A stretch of DNA of 64,000 nt from the NCBI GenBank assembly GCA_002298995.1, contig DBMO01000002.1:186001-250000 (forward strand), in the 5' to 3' direction. The notes below the pieces were generated by a model that was not told the origin of the DNA, did not search any database, and saw nothing but the letters and a program-made list of their open reading frames with translations. Shown piece after piece: positions 33,397 to 42,400 of this stretch. Numbering within the stretch: position 1 is the stretch's first letter; every line of letters starts with the position of its first letter. Origin of the DNA: Desulfarculales bacterium UBA696. GTDB lineage: Bacteria; Desulfobacterota; Syntrophobacteria; Syntrophobacterales; Syntrophobacteraceae. Position numbers and translations under genes: made by a program.

Positions 33397-33765
33397 TTAG
33401 GTAAGATAAGCCTTGATGGCCTTGCGGGCTTTCATGAATTCCTTCAACTCGCGCGCCGCGCTGTCGCGGCCGCGCTCAAGGACCTTTATACAGGATTCAA
33501 GCTCATCTTGGAGCTCCACTATCCTTTGAACCAGGTCCGGTTCTTGCGCGGTTGAATTACCGGCGGTTTTTGTGTCCGCGGCCTCCATAGCCTTTGGCAG
33601 CACCAGCTTGAGGTCTTCGAACCGTTCACCGCATGCATTTGAAAGGGCCGCGATATCCACGGTCGGATCGCTTTCCGATGTGGCAAGCTGCTGAACGTAT
33701 TTTTGTAATTGGCCCATGATTCCCGTTGCTTTCCCGGTTGAATCGGTGGATGCGCATTCTGCCAT
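33397..33765 (-). CDS. FliT-like flagellar chaperone candidate
   Basis: 122 residues, helical, with coiled-coil-like heptads near the C terminus (LVQRIVELQDELESCIKVLERGRDSAARELKEF). It directly follows fliS (34 bases), the usual place of FliT, which chaperones the filament cap protein FliD. Sequence of FliT is poorly conserved, so the call rests on position, size and helicity. AAGGGAT precedes the ATG. Confidence 0.6.
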   Translation of the reverse strand: MAECASTDSTGKATGIMGQLQKYVQQLATSESDPTVDIAALSNACGERFEDLKLVLPKAMEAADTKTAGNSTAQEPDLVQRIVELQDELESCIKVLERGRDSAARELKEFMKARKAIKAYLT

Positions 33766-33798
33766 TTTTCAAATCCCTTGCGGAGAGGGTCCGGAGTA

Positions 33799-34230
33799 CT
33801 AGACGGATGCCTGCCAATTTCGCGACTGTACGGGAGATACGGCTGAAACGCTTTGGGGCGGATTCAGCTTGATCTCTTCCCATGCTTCCTTTAATTGAGC
33901 GAGGATCTTTATGAGGTGGTGGTAAATAGAGGTGTCCTGGCGACTGTTGATGCCGATCAGCTGCCTCAGAATAAAATTGTAGAGCCTATTGAGGTTGCGG
34001 GCGATGTCCCCGCCCCTCTCGTAATCCAGCCCCACCAGAAGTTCCGTGATAATGTCCTGAGCGTGTCTGATCTTCTGGTAAGCCTCATCCATCAATCCGT
34101 TCTTGTGCAGAGATTCGGCTTCCCCAAGGTCGCGAATGGCGGCATCGTAGCAGAGAATGACGAGTTGGAGTGGCTCAGCGGTTTCTACCGCCGTCTTCTG
34201 GTAAGTGTTCACTGCGTAATTGTGCACCAT
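33799..34230 (-). CDS. fliS: Flagellar export chaperone FliS
   Basis: Binds flagellin in the cytoplasm and prevents early polymerisation. 143 residues: NTYQKTAVETAEPLQLVILCYDAAIRDL at the N terminus and the helical block with LLVGLDYERGGDIARNLNRLYNFI are typical FliS. AGGAGAGGTG precedes the ATG. Lies between fliD and the FliT-like gene, all on the minus strand. Confidence 0.95.
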   Translation of the reverse strand: MVHNYAVNTYQKTAVETAEPLQLVILCYDAAIRDLGEAESLHKNGLMDEAYQKIRHAQDIITELLVGLDYERGGDIARNLNRLYNFILRQLIGINSRQDTSIYHHLIKILAQLKEAWEEIKLNPPQSVSAVSPVQSRNWQASV

Positions 34231-34274
34231 TTCACCTCTCCTAGAAAGATCGAGTTAAAAGTCCCCACTTCTGA

Positions 34275-36572
34275 TTATTTAAACTGTTGGCTCAGATAGG
34301 ATGCCATTGACTGAACCTTTGTTACAGCAGCATCCATTGCCTCGAACTGCTTCTGCAACTGGGCCATTTTCTGGTCGATCTGATCCTGAGTGTTCGTTAT
34401 CTTGGAATTCACCGAGTCGATCACGCTCTGCGAGGCATTCTGCTGGAGCGTCAACTGACCATTCGATGCATCGGTCATGCTATAGATTGCGCTATCGATA
34501 AGGCTTGCTATACCGCGGCTGAGAGTAAAGCTGGTGGTGTCGGATGCGCTTGTGCCGGTATACGTGACTGCCAGTCCGTTGGCGCCGCTGGCGGAGTTGC
34601 TGAGCGAGAGCACATTCCCGTTTACGGTTGCGGCAAATCCATCTATCGTACCCGCCAGCGGAGGCTGGGTAATGTTGATGGCATAGGTGCCGGCGACCGT
34701 CGCGCGACCTGAGTAGGAAAATTGAAAGCTGCTGTTGGTGCCGGCGCCGGAGTCGGAAAGCAGGTTTACGACGTCGTTGAAATTGGTTGAGAGTGCAGAT
34801 TCGAAAGTGGTCGAATCGAGCGTGTATTTGCCGTCGGAGCCGATTTGAACGCCTATTTGCGACAGGTAGCTGTAAGTGCCGTTACCAACTTTTTGCTGTA
34901 TTAAATTCTGGAGTTGCACCTTTATTGCTTTTAGCGAGTTGTTGCCGAAGAGCGGCCCTCCAGCCTTCTTTGTGGCCGAGTCGTAGGTCATCTGGGTGTT
35001 AACGAAACCGACCGCATCGTTTAAGGCAGTCAGCATCGCGTTGACTTTATCTTCGATGCCTTTGTTGTCTCGATCGACATTAACAGTTACCGTCGTGTCC
35101 GAGTCCTCACCCAAAAGTTTCAGCGTAACACCGGGAATAGCTGTTGTAACAGTGTTGGTGGAACTCGTCATGGCAACGCCATCGATTGAGAAAGAAGCGT
35201 CCTGGCCTTGCTGAACGACATATTTGCTGACCGCACCCACGGTTCCGAAGGTACCGAAATCAAGTTTACCGGCGTTTGCGCCCATCAGGGTGGTTTGAAG
35301 CGACACCGACAGCTGACTGGTTCCGGTATCGTTGTCAACTACCTGGATTTTGCCGTCCGAGCTAATAGACGCGGTTACATTCCCGAATAAATTCTGTATT
35401 TGCGTCAGGAGGTCGCCTACCGTCGTGGCGCCGTCAATGGAAAGATCCGTTGCCGCAACCGTCGCGCCGCCATGCGTCATGCCCGAGATGGTGATCTTGT
35501 CTCCGGCTGTATTCGCCAAATAACCGTATATGTCACTGATTTTAGTGGCTGAAGTAATTGCGGCCGACCCGTCGGTTGTGTTGCCCACACTTGATTTTAC
35601 ACCGACTATATCGCCGCGGCTGCCCTGGACCACTCCCAAAGCCTGGAGGACGTTGTTCTGGTCCGTCCAGCTGTTCATCCCCTCAATTTGGAGATAATTT
35701 TGGTCGCCTTTGGCATTTGAGACCACTTTTGCGTTTACACCGGCAAGGCTCAGGTCGCTTGCGATTTTGGTGAGACTGTTGGAAAGGTCAATATTTACAG
35801 TCTTCCCATCGATTACCACGTCCCCGGAAAGTGCCTGGCTCGATATCCCGAGCAAAGTTTCCACCGCCGTGGAAGCGCTCGAAAAAACATCGCTTTGTGC
35901 ACCGCCCGTAACCGAGTGCCTTACCTCCGTACCCGAGGCGTTGAAGCCCAGGCCGGCAGCCCCGAGAATATCGCTGGAAGAGCCGTTTTGCAGGCTTATG
36001 CCCGCTGCGCCTTCCGTGCCACTCGTCAGCACGAGCCGGAACGAAGTGGGCGACTCCTGCAGTATGCTCGATGTGACGTTCGAGGGCGAGGTCCCGGTAT
36101 TTACGGTGTTTATTTTCGTGCTCAGGTCCTGCAGCGTGTCCGCGGATGAGATCGATACCGCTTTCCCGTTTACCAGGATTGTGCCCGAGATATTGAGGGC
36201 GGTGGTTTTTGAAGTAAAAGATCCCGAGCCGAGCTTTTGCACCTGGGCCCTGTTATTCACTATTAGTTGGTATGTGCCTTTGGCGGCCGAGGAAGATGCG
36301 GTGGCCGAAAGAAGGCTGTCGGCCGAAACCGTCGAGGACGAGGCAAGCGAAGTGCTGAAAAGACTAAACGCGCCGGCGTTCTTCAGATCGGAAGATGCGG
36401 TCTGCAGCGAAGTCAGCTTGGTCCCGAAGGTATTCCAGGCCGAAAGCTTGTTGCTGGCCGACGTTTTCTGATTTGTGAGGAGGGCAATCCGATTGTTTTC
36501 GACCTCGCGATACTTATCAAGTATGCTTTGCCAGTCGATCCCGCTTCCCAGCCCACTGACGTTGAAAGCCAT
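34275..36572 (-). CDS. fliD: Flagellar hook-associated protein 2 (filament cap)
   Basis: Caps the growing flagellar filament and folds flagellin. 765 residues, long for FliD. N-terminal MAFNVSGLGSGIDWQSIL is the FliD signature, with helical coiled coil to about 110; the middle is Thr/Ser/Asn-rich beta structure; C-terminal helices (SVIDSVNSKITNTQDQIDQ) end the protein. No Cys. ATG at 36572 follows GGAGGTGGCA; the longer frame from 36602 has no site. A sigma-28-like promoter lies just upstream. Confidence 0.95.
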   Translation of the reverse strand: MAFNVSGLGSGIDWQSILDKYREVENNRIALLTNQKTSASNKLSAWNTFGTKLTSLQTASSDLKNAGAFSLFSTSLASSSTVSADSLLSATASSSAAKGTYQLIVNNRAQVQKLGSGSFTSKTTALNISGTILVNGKAVSISSADTLQDLSTKINTVNTGTSPSNVTSSILQESPTSFRLVLTSGTEGAAGISLQNGSSSDILGAAGLGFNASGTEVRHSVTGGAQSDVFSSASTAVETLLGISSQALSGDVVIDGKTVNIDLSNSLTKIASDLSLAGVNAKVVSNAKGDQNYLQIEGMNSWTDQNNVLQALGVVQGSRGDIVGVKSSVGNTTDGSAAITSATKISDIYGYLANTAGDKITISGMTHGGATVAATDLSIDGATTVGDLLTQIQNLFGNVTASISSDGKIQVVDNDTGTSQLSVSLQTTLMGANAGKLDFGTFGTVGAVSKYVVQQGQDASFSIDGVAMTSSTNTVTTAIPGVTLKLLGEDSDTTVTVNVDRDNKGIEDKVNAMLTALNDAVGFVNTQMTYDSATKKAGGPLFGNNSLKAIKVQLQNLIQQKVGNGTYSYLSQIGVQIGSDGKYTLDSTTFESALSTNFNDVVNLLSDSGAGTNSSFQFSYSGRATVAGTYAINITQPPLAGTIDGFAATVNGNVLSLSNSASGANGLAVTYTGTSASDTTSFTLSRGIASLIDSAIYSMTDASNGQLTLQQNASQSVIDSVNSKITNTQDQIDQKMAQLQKQFEAMDAAVTKVQSMASYLSQQFK

Positions 36573-36607
36573 TGCCACCTCCATGTTAACTGTTCCAGAC
36601 AACTCAA

Positions 36608-36635
36608 ATATCGTCTTTTGGCGCCGAAACCTTTA
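36608..36635 (-). promoter_or_regulatory. Sigma-28 (FliA)-like promoter of fliD
   Basis: On the minus strand TAAAG (36635-36631), 15 bases, GACGATAT (36615-36608), against consensus TAAAG-N14-GCCGATAA. Two mismatches in the -10 and one extra spacer base. It lies 36 bases before the fliD ATG, a plausible leader length. Confidence 0.5.
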
Positions 36636-36845
36636 GGGATTTTTGGTCGGAGGGGCTTTAGCCAGAGTGTGGAAGGAAAAGGCGAGAGCCTGTGCGTGGT
36701 TGGTGTATAGGACTAAATATTGGGTTTACATATATCCCATAACATATCTTTACGTATCGACACTGCTATGGCGCGGTCTCCCCGGCATGTTGCCCAAATG
36801 GAAGTTCCTTCAGTGTCTAGTTAGTGAAGGTAAAGAGTATAGAAG

Positions 36846-36970
36846 GGGTGGCCCGGATTCATATCCGGGCGAAGCGCAAGAAGTGTGGTCACCACATCCG
36901 GTTCCGTCTCGATTTCCGCCGCCGCGGAGCTTCTTGTGCTCGCGCACCCGGATATGAATCCGGACCACCC
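36846..36970. repeat. Long palindromic repeat (class A relative)
   Basis: GGGTGGCCCGGATTCATATC (from 36846) is the inverted counterpart of GATATGAATCCGGACCACCC (to 36970), and the arms continue inward to AAGAAG/CTTCTT, about 38-41 bases each with few mismatches. Inside is a TGTGGTCACCACA palindrome. Arms are mutually similar but lack the TGTAGGG ends of other class A copies. Confidence 0.85.
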
Positions 36971-37135
36971 ACTGATTGTAACCCCTAGGATTTGGGCAAC
37001 AGCCCGGGGAGACCTTGCCGACCGATTTACATACTACGTCCGGGCTGCTTTTGCAGGGGCGAGAGAGTATACGCTTCACCCTCTCGTCTCTTTTACAATT
37101 GACCTCATCTCGCGTGATTTATTAGACTGTGGGAC

Positions 37136-38317
37136 ATGCGAAAAACACTCTTCATGTATTTACTGCGGGAGCAGGCGGGAACTGTGGTGTTGTGCCTTGC
37201 CGGGGTTAGCTTTGTCCTGATAACCGGACAGCTTTTCCAGGTAATGCGCATATTGATTGCCTCTTCGTGCTCGCTGAGCGACGTGGGCCAGGTTATTGCC
37301 TTCGCGATGCCAAAGCTCACTCTATATTCGGCTCCCATGGCGGTCATGCTGGGAGTAATGCTTGCCTTCGGGCGCTTGAACGGGGACAACGAACTGGTGG
37401 CGCTAAGGGCCGCCGGCACCGGATTTTTCTCCTTCCTGCCGCCGGTGCTATGCATTCTCATGGTTATGACCACACTCGCGTTCGCGAACTCGATTTTTAT
37501 AATGCCGTTCACAAACGACGCCCTGGACATCAAGCTGCGCTCTCTTGGCCGCACGTCCATTCCGGTGCTCCTTAAGGAGGGCGTATTTATATCGTCTGTT
37601 CCGAAGCTGGTCTTTTTTTTCAAAACGGTTGACCACTCGGAACTAACCATGAAAGGTGTCTTCATCCAGGATCAACGGCAGCCGCAGGAAAAAGTTACAA
37701 TAGCCGCGGAGAGCGCCGAGCTGATTATCCCACCCGATACAAAGACCATCACCTTCCGTATAAACAACGGGATCATTTCAAGGACGGCGGAGAGCCTCAA
37801 TGACGCACAGGTGGTATCGTTCAAAAACTATGATTTTACGCTGCTTATGGATGAACTGCTGGGCAGGGTCACCAAGGAAGTAAAAAGAAGAAAGGACATG
37901 ACGCTGGCGGAATTGAACCAGCAAATCGTGAACGCCAAGGATGCGTGGAACAGGCAGTTCTATGGCGTCGAATTCCACGAAAGGCTCGCCTTTCCGGCAG
38001 CCTGCCTGTTGCTGGGTCTGCTCGGACCGCCCCTGGGCGCTCTTTTTCGGCAAAACCGCATAACGGGTGCGACAATCGGTGTGGGAATATTCTTGTCACA
38101 CTACATCATCCATTCCGCGGGGACGAGTCTTTGCGAAAACGGCATGCTCTCGCCCTTCGTTGCCGTCTGGCTCCCGAACATGCTTGGTTTTGCACTGGCC
38201 GTCCACCTCTGGACCAAGATGCATACGGAAAAGCCATTTACGCTGATTATGAAGCTCGAACCGCTAATCGAGAGAATCCTCACGAAAATGGGCGTGCGCA
38301 ACAGGCGAACGGCATGA
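37136..38317 (+). CDS. lptF: Lipopolysaccharide export permease LptF
   Basis: Inner-membrane subunit of the LptB2FG transporter that extracts lipopolysaccharide. 393 residues: membrane helices near residues 14-36, 55-75, 98-120 at the N side and three more after about 280, with a periplasmic beta-jellyroll between (about 130-260). GDNELVALRAAG is the cytosolic coupling region of the YjgP/YjgQ family, and HERLAFPAACLLLGLLGPPLG is the conserved C-terminal block. No distinct ribosome site. Overlaps lptG by ATGA. Confidence 0.92.
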   Translation: MRKTLFMYLLREQAGTVVLCLAGVSFVLITGQLFQVMRILIASSCSLSDVGQVIAFAMPKLTLYSAPMAVMLGVMLAFGRLNGDNELVALRAAGTGFFSFLPPVLCILMVMTTLAFANSIFIMPFTNDALDIKLRSLGRTSIPVLLKEGVFISSVPKLVFFFKTVDHSELTMKGVFIQDQRQPQEKVTIAAESAELIIPPDTKTITFRINNGIISRTAESLNDAQVVSFKNYDFTLLMDELLGRVTKEVKRRKDMTLAELNQQIVNAKDAWNRQFYGVEFHERLAFPAACLLLGLLGPPLGALFRQNRITGATIGVGIFLSHYIIHSAGTSLCENGMLSPFVAVWLPNMLGFALAVHLWTKMHTEKPFTLIMKLEPLIERILTKMGVRNRRTA

Positions 38318-39396
38318 AGATAATACCCCGTTACATGCTTCGGCACTTCATTCCGGTTTTCAGCCTTTCGATAGTAGCGTTCACCATTCTTTACCTCGCG
38401 GTCGATTTTTTCGAGCGCATCGATCCCATGCTTTCCCAGAAACTGCCATGGCAGGAAATCTATGCATATTTCCTCAGCAAAATTCCGATGATCCTTACCC
38501 AGGGGATTCCAACCGCCTCGCTCCTTGCCGCCCTGATTACGCTCGGGATTCTCAAGCGAAACCGGGAGCTGATCGCAATGGAAACGGCCGGGATAAACCC
38601 GCTCAATTACGTGGCGCCCATAATCGCCGCGTCACTTATCCTTTCGGCCCTGCACTTCGGGGTGAGCGAATTTCTGGCGCGCCCCCTCAACCAGAGACTT
38701 GAAAATATTTGGGACGTAAAAGTCAGGCAGCAAAAACCCGCACCGTGGTTGAACCCAGAAAATCTTTGGTATCGCGAGGAACACACGATTTACCAGGTAA
38801 GACTTTTCGATCGTCAGAAAAAGACGATGGAAAAAGCTTCCATTTTTTTCCTGGATCCCCAGTTTCGGCTAACCCAGAGGATTGACGCCCTGCGAATTAT
38901 CTGGACCGAAAACGGCTGGATAGCTGAGAGAGGCCTCATCGTTACTTTTGGAAATTCCACGACTGAAAACCAGGAGCAGTGGTTCGAGCGCAGGCCGGTC
39001 GATTTGAACGTCTCCCCGGAGGATTTCTCCGGCCGTGAAAAACTGCCCGAGGACCTGGGCTGGATCGAGCTGTATCAGTACGTGGAAAGAATAGAGCAGG
39101 AAGGATTTACCTCGACGCCATACCGTGTTGACCTGCACCAAAGGCTGGCCGGGCCATTGGCCACGTTTATCCTGGCGCTTCTTGGAATCGCGGTGGCGCT
39201 AAGACAGGGGCTTCACGGCGAGATAGCCGCATCGGTTGGGATCTCGCTGGGAGTTGCCTTCGCATTCCTGACAATATCGAGCATGGGAAGCTCCCTCGCA
39301 TCCTCCGGCGTGCTTCCGCCCTTCCTGGGCGTGTGGGCGGGAAACATTCTCTTTTTCGCCTTGATATGCTTCAACTGGATAAGACGACATGCGTAG
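38314..39396 (+). CDS. lptG: Lipopolysaccharide export permease LptG
   Basis: Partner of LptF. 360 residues of the same fold: MKIIPRYMLRHFIPVF, KRNRELIAMETAGINPLNYV, a periplasmic domain about 125-250 and the C-terminal helices with HQRLAGPLATFILALLGIAVAL. ATG at 38314 overlaps the lptF stop (ATGA); upstream in-frame codons are overlap with lptF. It overlaps the next gene by 8 bases. Confidence 0.92.
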   Translation: MKIIPRYMLRHFIPVFSLSIVAFTILYLAVDFFERIDPMLSQKLPWQEIYAYFLSKIPMILTQGIPTASLLAALITLGILKRNRELIAMETAGINPLNYVAPIIAASLILSALHFGVSEFLARPLNQRLENIWDVKVRQQKPAPWLNPENLWYREEHTIYQVRLFDRQKKTMEKASIFFLDPQFRLTQRIDALRIIWTENGWIAERGLIVTFGNSTTENQEQWFERRPVDLNVSPEDFSGREKLPEDLGWIELYQYVERIEQEGFTSTPYRVDLHQRLAGPLATFILALLGIAVALRQGLHGEIAASVGISLGVAFAFLTISSMGSSLASSGVLPPFLGVWAGNILFFALICFNWIRRHA

Positions 39397-40033
39397 GCGG
39401 TTTCGGGTTGCATTCTTTAGTGTTGCTGTAGTTGCAGCCTGCGTCGTCAGCTACTTTTTTCTGGACCTGCCCATCGCGTTGTTTTTTGCTTCAGCAGACG
39501 GCCCGTTAAAAGAGTTTTTCGCCGCAATAACCTACCTTGGGGAATCCACCGCCTACCTTATAATCTCGGGAATCGCCGCCATCTGGTACAGACTGGCGGT
39601 CAAAAGACCTCTTTTTTCCAATATGGCTCTGTTCGTTTTTGTATCCATCGCGGCATCCGGCACGTTGAACGCCCTCATCAAGTATGTTTTCGGGAGAGGC
39701 CGGCCGGGCATTCTCGCGGACCACGGCATTTACGGCTTTGATTTTTTTTCTGCCGGCTACGACTATTCATCTTTCCCCTCCGGGCATGCCAATACAATTG
39801 CCGCGCTGCTGACGGCCCTCTATTTAATTTTCCCGCGCCGTGGATACATTTACGTCCTCGCGGCAATACTTCCGGTAATGAGCAGGGTTGTAATAGGCGC
39901 TCACTTCCTGAGTGACATCATTTTCGGGTCATACCTGGGGGTAGTTACGACAATGCTACTGGAGCAAATTTTCGAGAAAAACGGGATGTTGCTTTCGGAA
40001 AGGCGGGAGCCTGCTCCATGCGGCCCGAAATAA
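39389..40033 (+). CDS. PAP2-family membrane phosphatase
   Basis: 214 residues with about five or six membrane helices and the three PAP2 active-site motifs: KYVFGRGRP, PSGH and SRVVIGAHFLSD, in which lysine, serine-glycine-histidine and the final histidine are present. The eight-base overlap with lptG suggests it acts on a lipid of the same route, perhaps as a lipid A or undecaprenyl-diphosphate phosphatase. The substrate is an inference. Confidence 0.85.
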   Translation: MRRRFRVAFFSVAVVAACVVSYFFLDLPIALFFASADGPLKEFFAAITYLGESTAYLIISGIAAIWYRLAVKRPLFSNMALFVFVSIAASGTLNALIKYVFGRGRPGILADHGIYGFDFFSAGYDYSSFPSGHANTIAALLTALYLIFPRRGYIYVLAAILPVMSRVVIGAHFLSDIIFGSYLGVVTTMLLEQIFEKNGMLLSERREPAPCGPK

Positions 40034-40063
40034 CCCAGGAGCCAACCTAAAGCCTCGGCGGGC

Positions 40064-40110
40064 CATGTAGGGGTGGTCACTGTTATTTTGTGCCCACCGA
40101 TTCCCTGCGT
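40064..40110. repeat. Class A repeat, short copy
   Basis: CATGTAGGGGTGGTCACTG... TTTTGTGCCCACCGATTCC: end and core match the other copies, with GGTGG/CCACC pairing, but the outer right end is not kept. Lies after the PAP2 gene. Confidence 0.55.
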
Positions 40111-40145
40111 CACACAGTGTTGGACACGCGAAACCCTTGTCAACC

Positions 40146-41030
40146 CTATGTTTTTGAGAGCGTCTGGAGCGTTGCGCCTTCTTCGGATGCTTTGGCCAAT
40201 CGCTCGTAGAAATCCAGCGTCTCCTTGAACCTGCTGCTGTACCCTGCCCCGCAAAGATGAATCCATTTGTCGTCTATAACATCAATCGGGCGGAGAGCCC
40301 CAAGGAGGGGGTCCTCTACCTGGGCCAGGCGCCAGGTGCCGAACCTCAGGCGCCACCTGTCATGGTTCCTGTAGAGGGGCAGCCAGTTGCGTCCCCCGGT
40401 ATCGAGGCCTATCGAAAAGTCGTTCAGAAAATTGAGCGGGAGTTGCCCCACGGCGGCAAAATCATAGGCGCAGTATCCGGCCCAAAGCGACCAGGCCCAT
40501 TCGGAGTCATTGGGCAGGCCGTAGAAGGGCTGGTCCAGCAAAGAGCTGCCTAGATCGATTTTTTCCATGGGGATAAGGTCGTGGTCGATGAAAGTGAAGG
40601 TCTTCGGTTTTATGGCCCGCACCACGTTGTGGAATATATAGGTCATCGCCATGCCGTGGGACCGGTTAGGATGTTTCGTTGGGCTTGGAGGAAGGCCCAG
40701 GTAGGGTACGCCCCGGTCGCGGCAGACTTTCTCAATCTCGACCCGCGCGGATGCTCTACGGGAATTGTCAAATACCAACAAGGTTCCGTTAAGATGCCGG
40801 GCCGCCATCCGTATCTGCCACTCAATCGCCCAGGGCTGCTCGAAGGCGGCGACAAGACCGATATTTTCGCCCTTTAAGTGCTCCGTATCTTCAATGAACC
40901 TGTCTAGGGATTTCGGCTTCCATTTGCAAAAGCCGAATTGAAGCGCATCGTTGCAAACGTCTATGAGAAAATGGTCCAGGGGCTTGAGCCTGAACCATTC
41001 CCGCCTCGAATAATCATTCAGTTTCCGCAC
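40146..41030 (-). CDS. Glycosyltransferase-like protein of unknown family
   Basis: 294 residues, no signal peptide. A DxD-like motif (FTFIDHDLIPME, about residue 150) with surrounding alternating strands looks like a GT-A nucleotide-sugar site; LVFDNSRR and DTGGRNWLPLYRN are other recognisable segments. I do not recognise a precise family. Tryptophan and arginine are abundant. GTG start at 41030 with GGGGCTC upstream. Neighbours include other surface-glycan-type genes (42401, 43760) on the opposite strand. Confidence 0.65.
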   Translation of the reverse strand: MRKLNDYSRREWFRLKPLDHFLIDVCNDALQFGFCKWKPKSLDRFIEDTEHLKGENIGLVAAFEQPWAIEWQIRMAARHLNGTLLVFDNSRRASARVEIEKVCRDRGVPYLGLPPSPTKHPNRSHGMAMTYIFHNVVRAIKPKTFTFIDHDLIPMEKIDLGSSLLDQPFYGLPNDSEWAWSLWAGYCAYDFAAVGQLPLNFLNDFSIGLDTGGRNWLPLYRNHDRWRLRFGTWRLAQVEDPLLGALRPIDVIDDKWIHLCGAGYSSRFKETLDFYERLAKASEEGATLQTLSKT

Positions 41031-41091
41031 GCACGAGCCCCGTAATCAGGTTGAAGGAAATGATCCACGATGTTTAAACCAACAAATGACA

Positions 41092-41118
41092 AGAGGCAAG
41101 CTGGAAAGCCTGCCTCAC
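41092..41118. repeat. Class C short palindrome
   Basis: AGGCAAGCTGGAAAGCCTGCCT: inverted orientation of the other class C copies, imperfect stem. Between the glycosyltransferase-like gene and ferritin. Confidence 0.5.
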
Positions 41119-41172
41119 ATAAGTCGATTGCGGAGTTCCTTTAGCCCATGCATTCCGGGGTGCAGACTGGTA

Positions 41173-41715
41173 TCAGGCCTGTCCCTTTCCCGCCCCACCC
41201 ATGATCGTGGTTCCAGGAGGAGGCACAAAGACCCTCCGGCCCAATTCCTGGTCGATTAACAGTAGGCCCCCGCCGTCATTTCCGACAAGCTTTAATTTCT
41301 GCACTACGGCATCGGCGCTGGTTTCCTCCTCGACCTGTTCGGCAATGAACCATTGGAGTAAATTGGCGGTGGCATGGTCCTTATGTTCAATCGCGATATC
41401 CACCAGGTTGTTTATGAGGCCGGTCACCTTGACTTCATGCGCGTAGACTGCTTCGAAGGCCGCAAGCGGCGATGCCCAGGATGTCTCGGGGCCATCGATT
41501 TTGGTCAGCTTGACCTGCTCCCCGCGCTCGCTTATGAAGTTGAAAAACTTCATCGCATGCGTCATTTCCTCAAGTGCCTGCACTTCCATCCACGTGGCAA
41601 ATCCCTCAAGGTTGATCTTCTTGAAATACGAACACATGGACAAGTAAAGATAGGATGAGTAAAGCTCCGCGTTTACCTGCTCATTCAGTGCATTTTTGAT
41701 GGCATCTTTTAGCAT
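41173..41715 (-). CDS. Bacterial non-heme ferritin
   Basis: Iron-storage protein forming a 24-mer cage and oxidising Fe(II). 180 residues: MLKDAIKNALNEQVNAELYSSYLY with the first ligand glutamate, METQALEEMTHAMKFF-like ligand block (EEMTHA), and the third helix with EQVEEE. The C-terminal tail (VFVPPPGTTIMGG) is longer and proline-rich compared with FtnA. The ATG at 41715 follows AGGAGGAGA, far better than the frame extension to 41841. No heme-binding methionine as in bacterioferritin was noted. Confidence 0.93.
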   Translation of the reverse strand: MLKDAIKNALNEQVNAELYSSYLYLSMCSYFKKINLEGFATWMEVQALEEMTHAMKFFNFISERGEQVKLTKIDGPETSWASPLAAFEAVYAHEVKVTGLINNLVDIAIEHKDHATANLLQWFIAEQVEEETSADAVVQKLKLVGNDGGGLLLIDQELGRRVFVPPPGTTIMGGAGKGQA

Positions 41716-41938
41716 GGTCTCTCCTCCTAAGCGGTACAACTTTAAGGTGCTCGTCCGATAATGTCCACCAAAGGAATAACCGTAAACTCCGTAGCGGCAT
41801 CTTTCAAGGGAATAGGCAAATCTAACGCTGAAACCGCTCATGTCAATTTACCCGGTGCACCATTGCGTCCCGTAATTGACTCAATCGCAGAAAGTACCTA
41901 ATTAAACGGAAGGAAGCCAAAGAGAAAGTAGGCTGCCG

Positions 41939-42237
41939 ATGAGGCGGCCCCATGCATTCAAACAATTCGTATCCGACGCATGGCGAAGGTTCAGCGGGAA
42001 ATACTGCTTGAACCTCGCCGCCGAGATTGGCTTCTGGTCCTTTTACTCGATCTTCCCTTTTCCGACCTTCGTTGCCGCCATCTCCAGCTTTCCGCCCTTT
42101 GCGCGGGACCCCGAAAAACTGCTCTCCGAGGCGGATCGGCCCATATCGGGCTGATGATTGGCGGCATCGTAAATGTCGAACTGAAGCTCCGCAAAGGGCA
42201 CGAGGACAATTACCGAGGGCGGAAGATTTCAGAATAA
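41939..42237 (+). pseudogene. Decayed YihY/BrkB-family membrane protein, internal deletion
   Basis: The 71-codon frame 41939-42154 matches the N-terminal part of YihY/BrkB proteins: AWRRFSGKYCLNLAAEIGFWSFYSIFPFPTF-like region, then stops after SEADRPISG. In another frame, 42149-42237 reads LMIGGIVNVELKLRKG, which resembles the family's C-terminal GxELNAEL end. The two pieces suggest one gene that lost its middle (about 200 codons) and frame. Family match of the C-terminal piece is less certain. Confidence 0.6.
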
Positions 42238-42400
42238 AAACTGCCGACGGTTTCTTCAAAAACAATTTTGTGGTATGTCTCCGTTGGAATTTAGGGAGTT
42301 AGAAAATCAGGAATTTTGACATTATAGGGGAAATACCAAAGTTGGTGGATTTGCATCAATTCCTAAATTCCCAAATTTTCAAATCAACTTAAGGATCTCT

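Larger units (their letters stand above)
36573..37135. other. Intergenic stretch between divergent fliD and lptF
   Basis: 563 bp with no gene. It holds the fliD promoter and the 125-bp palindromic repeat at 36846. Nothing else recognised. Confidence 0.6.

Noticed and set aside
35710..36471. 253-codon plus-strand frame
   Set aside because: Antisense shadow of fliD; its low-complexity Ser/Thr codons keep the other strand open.
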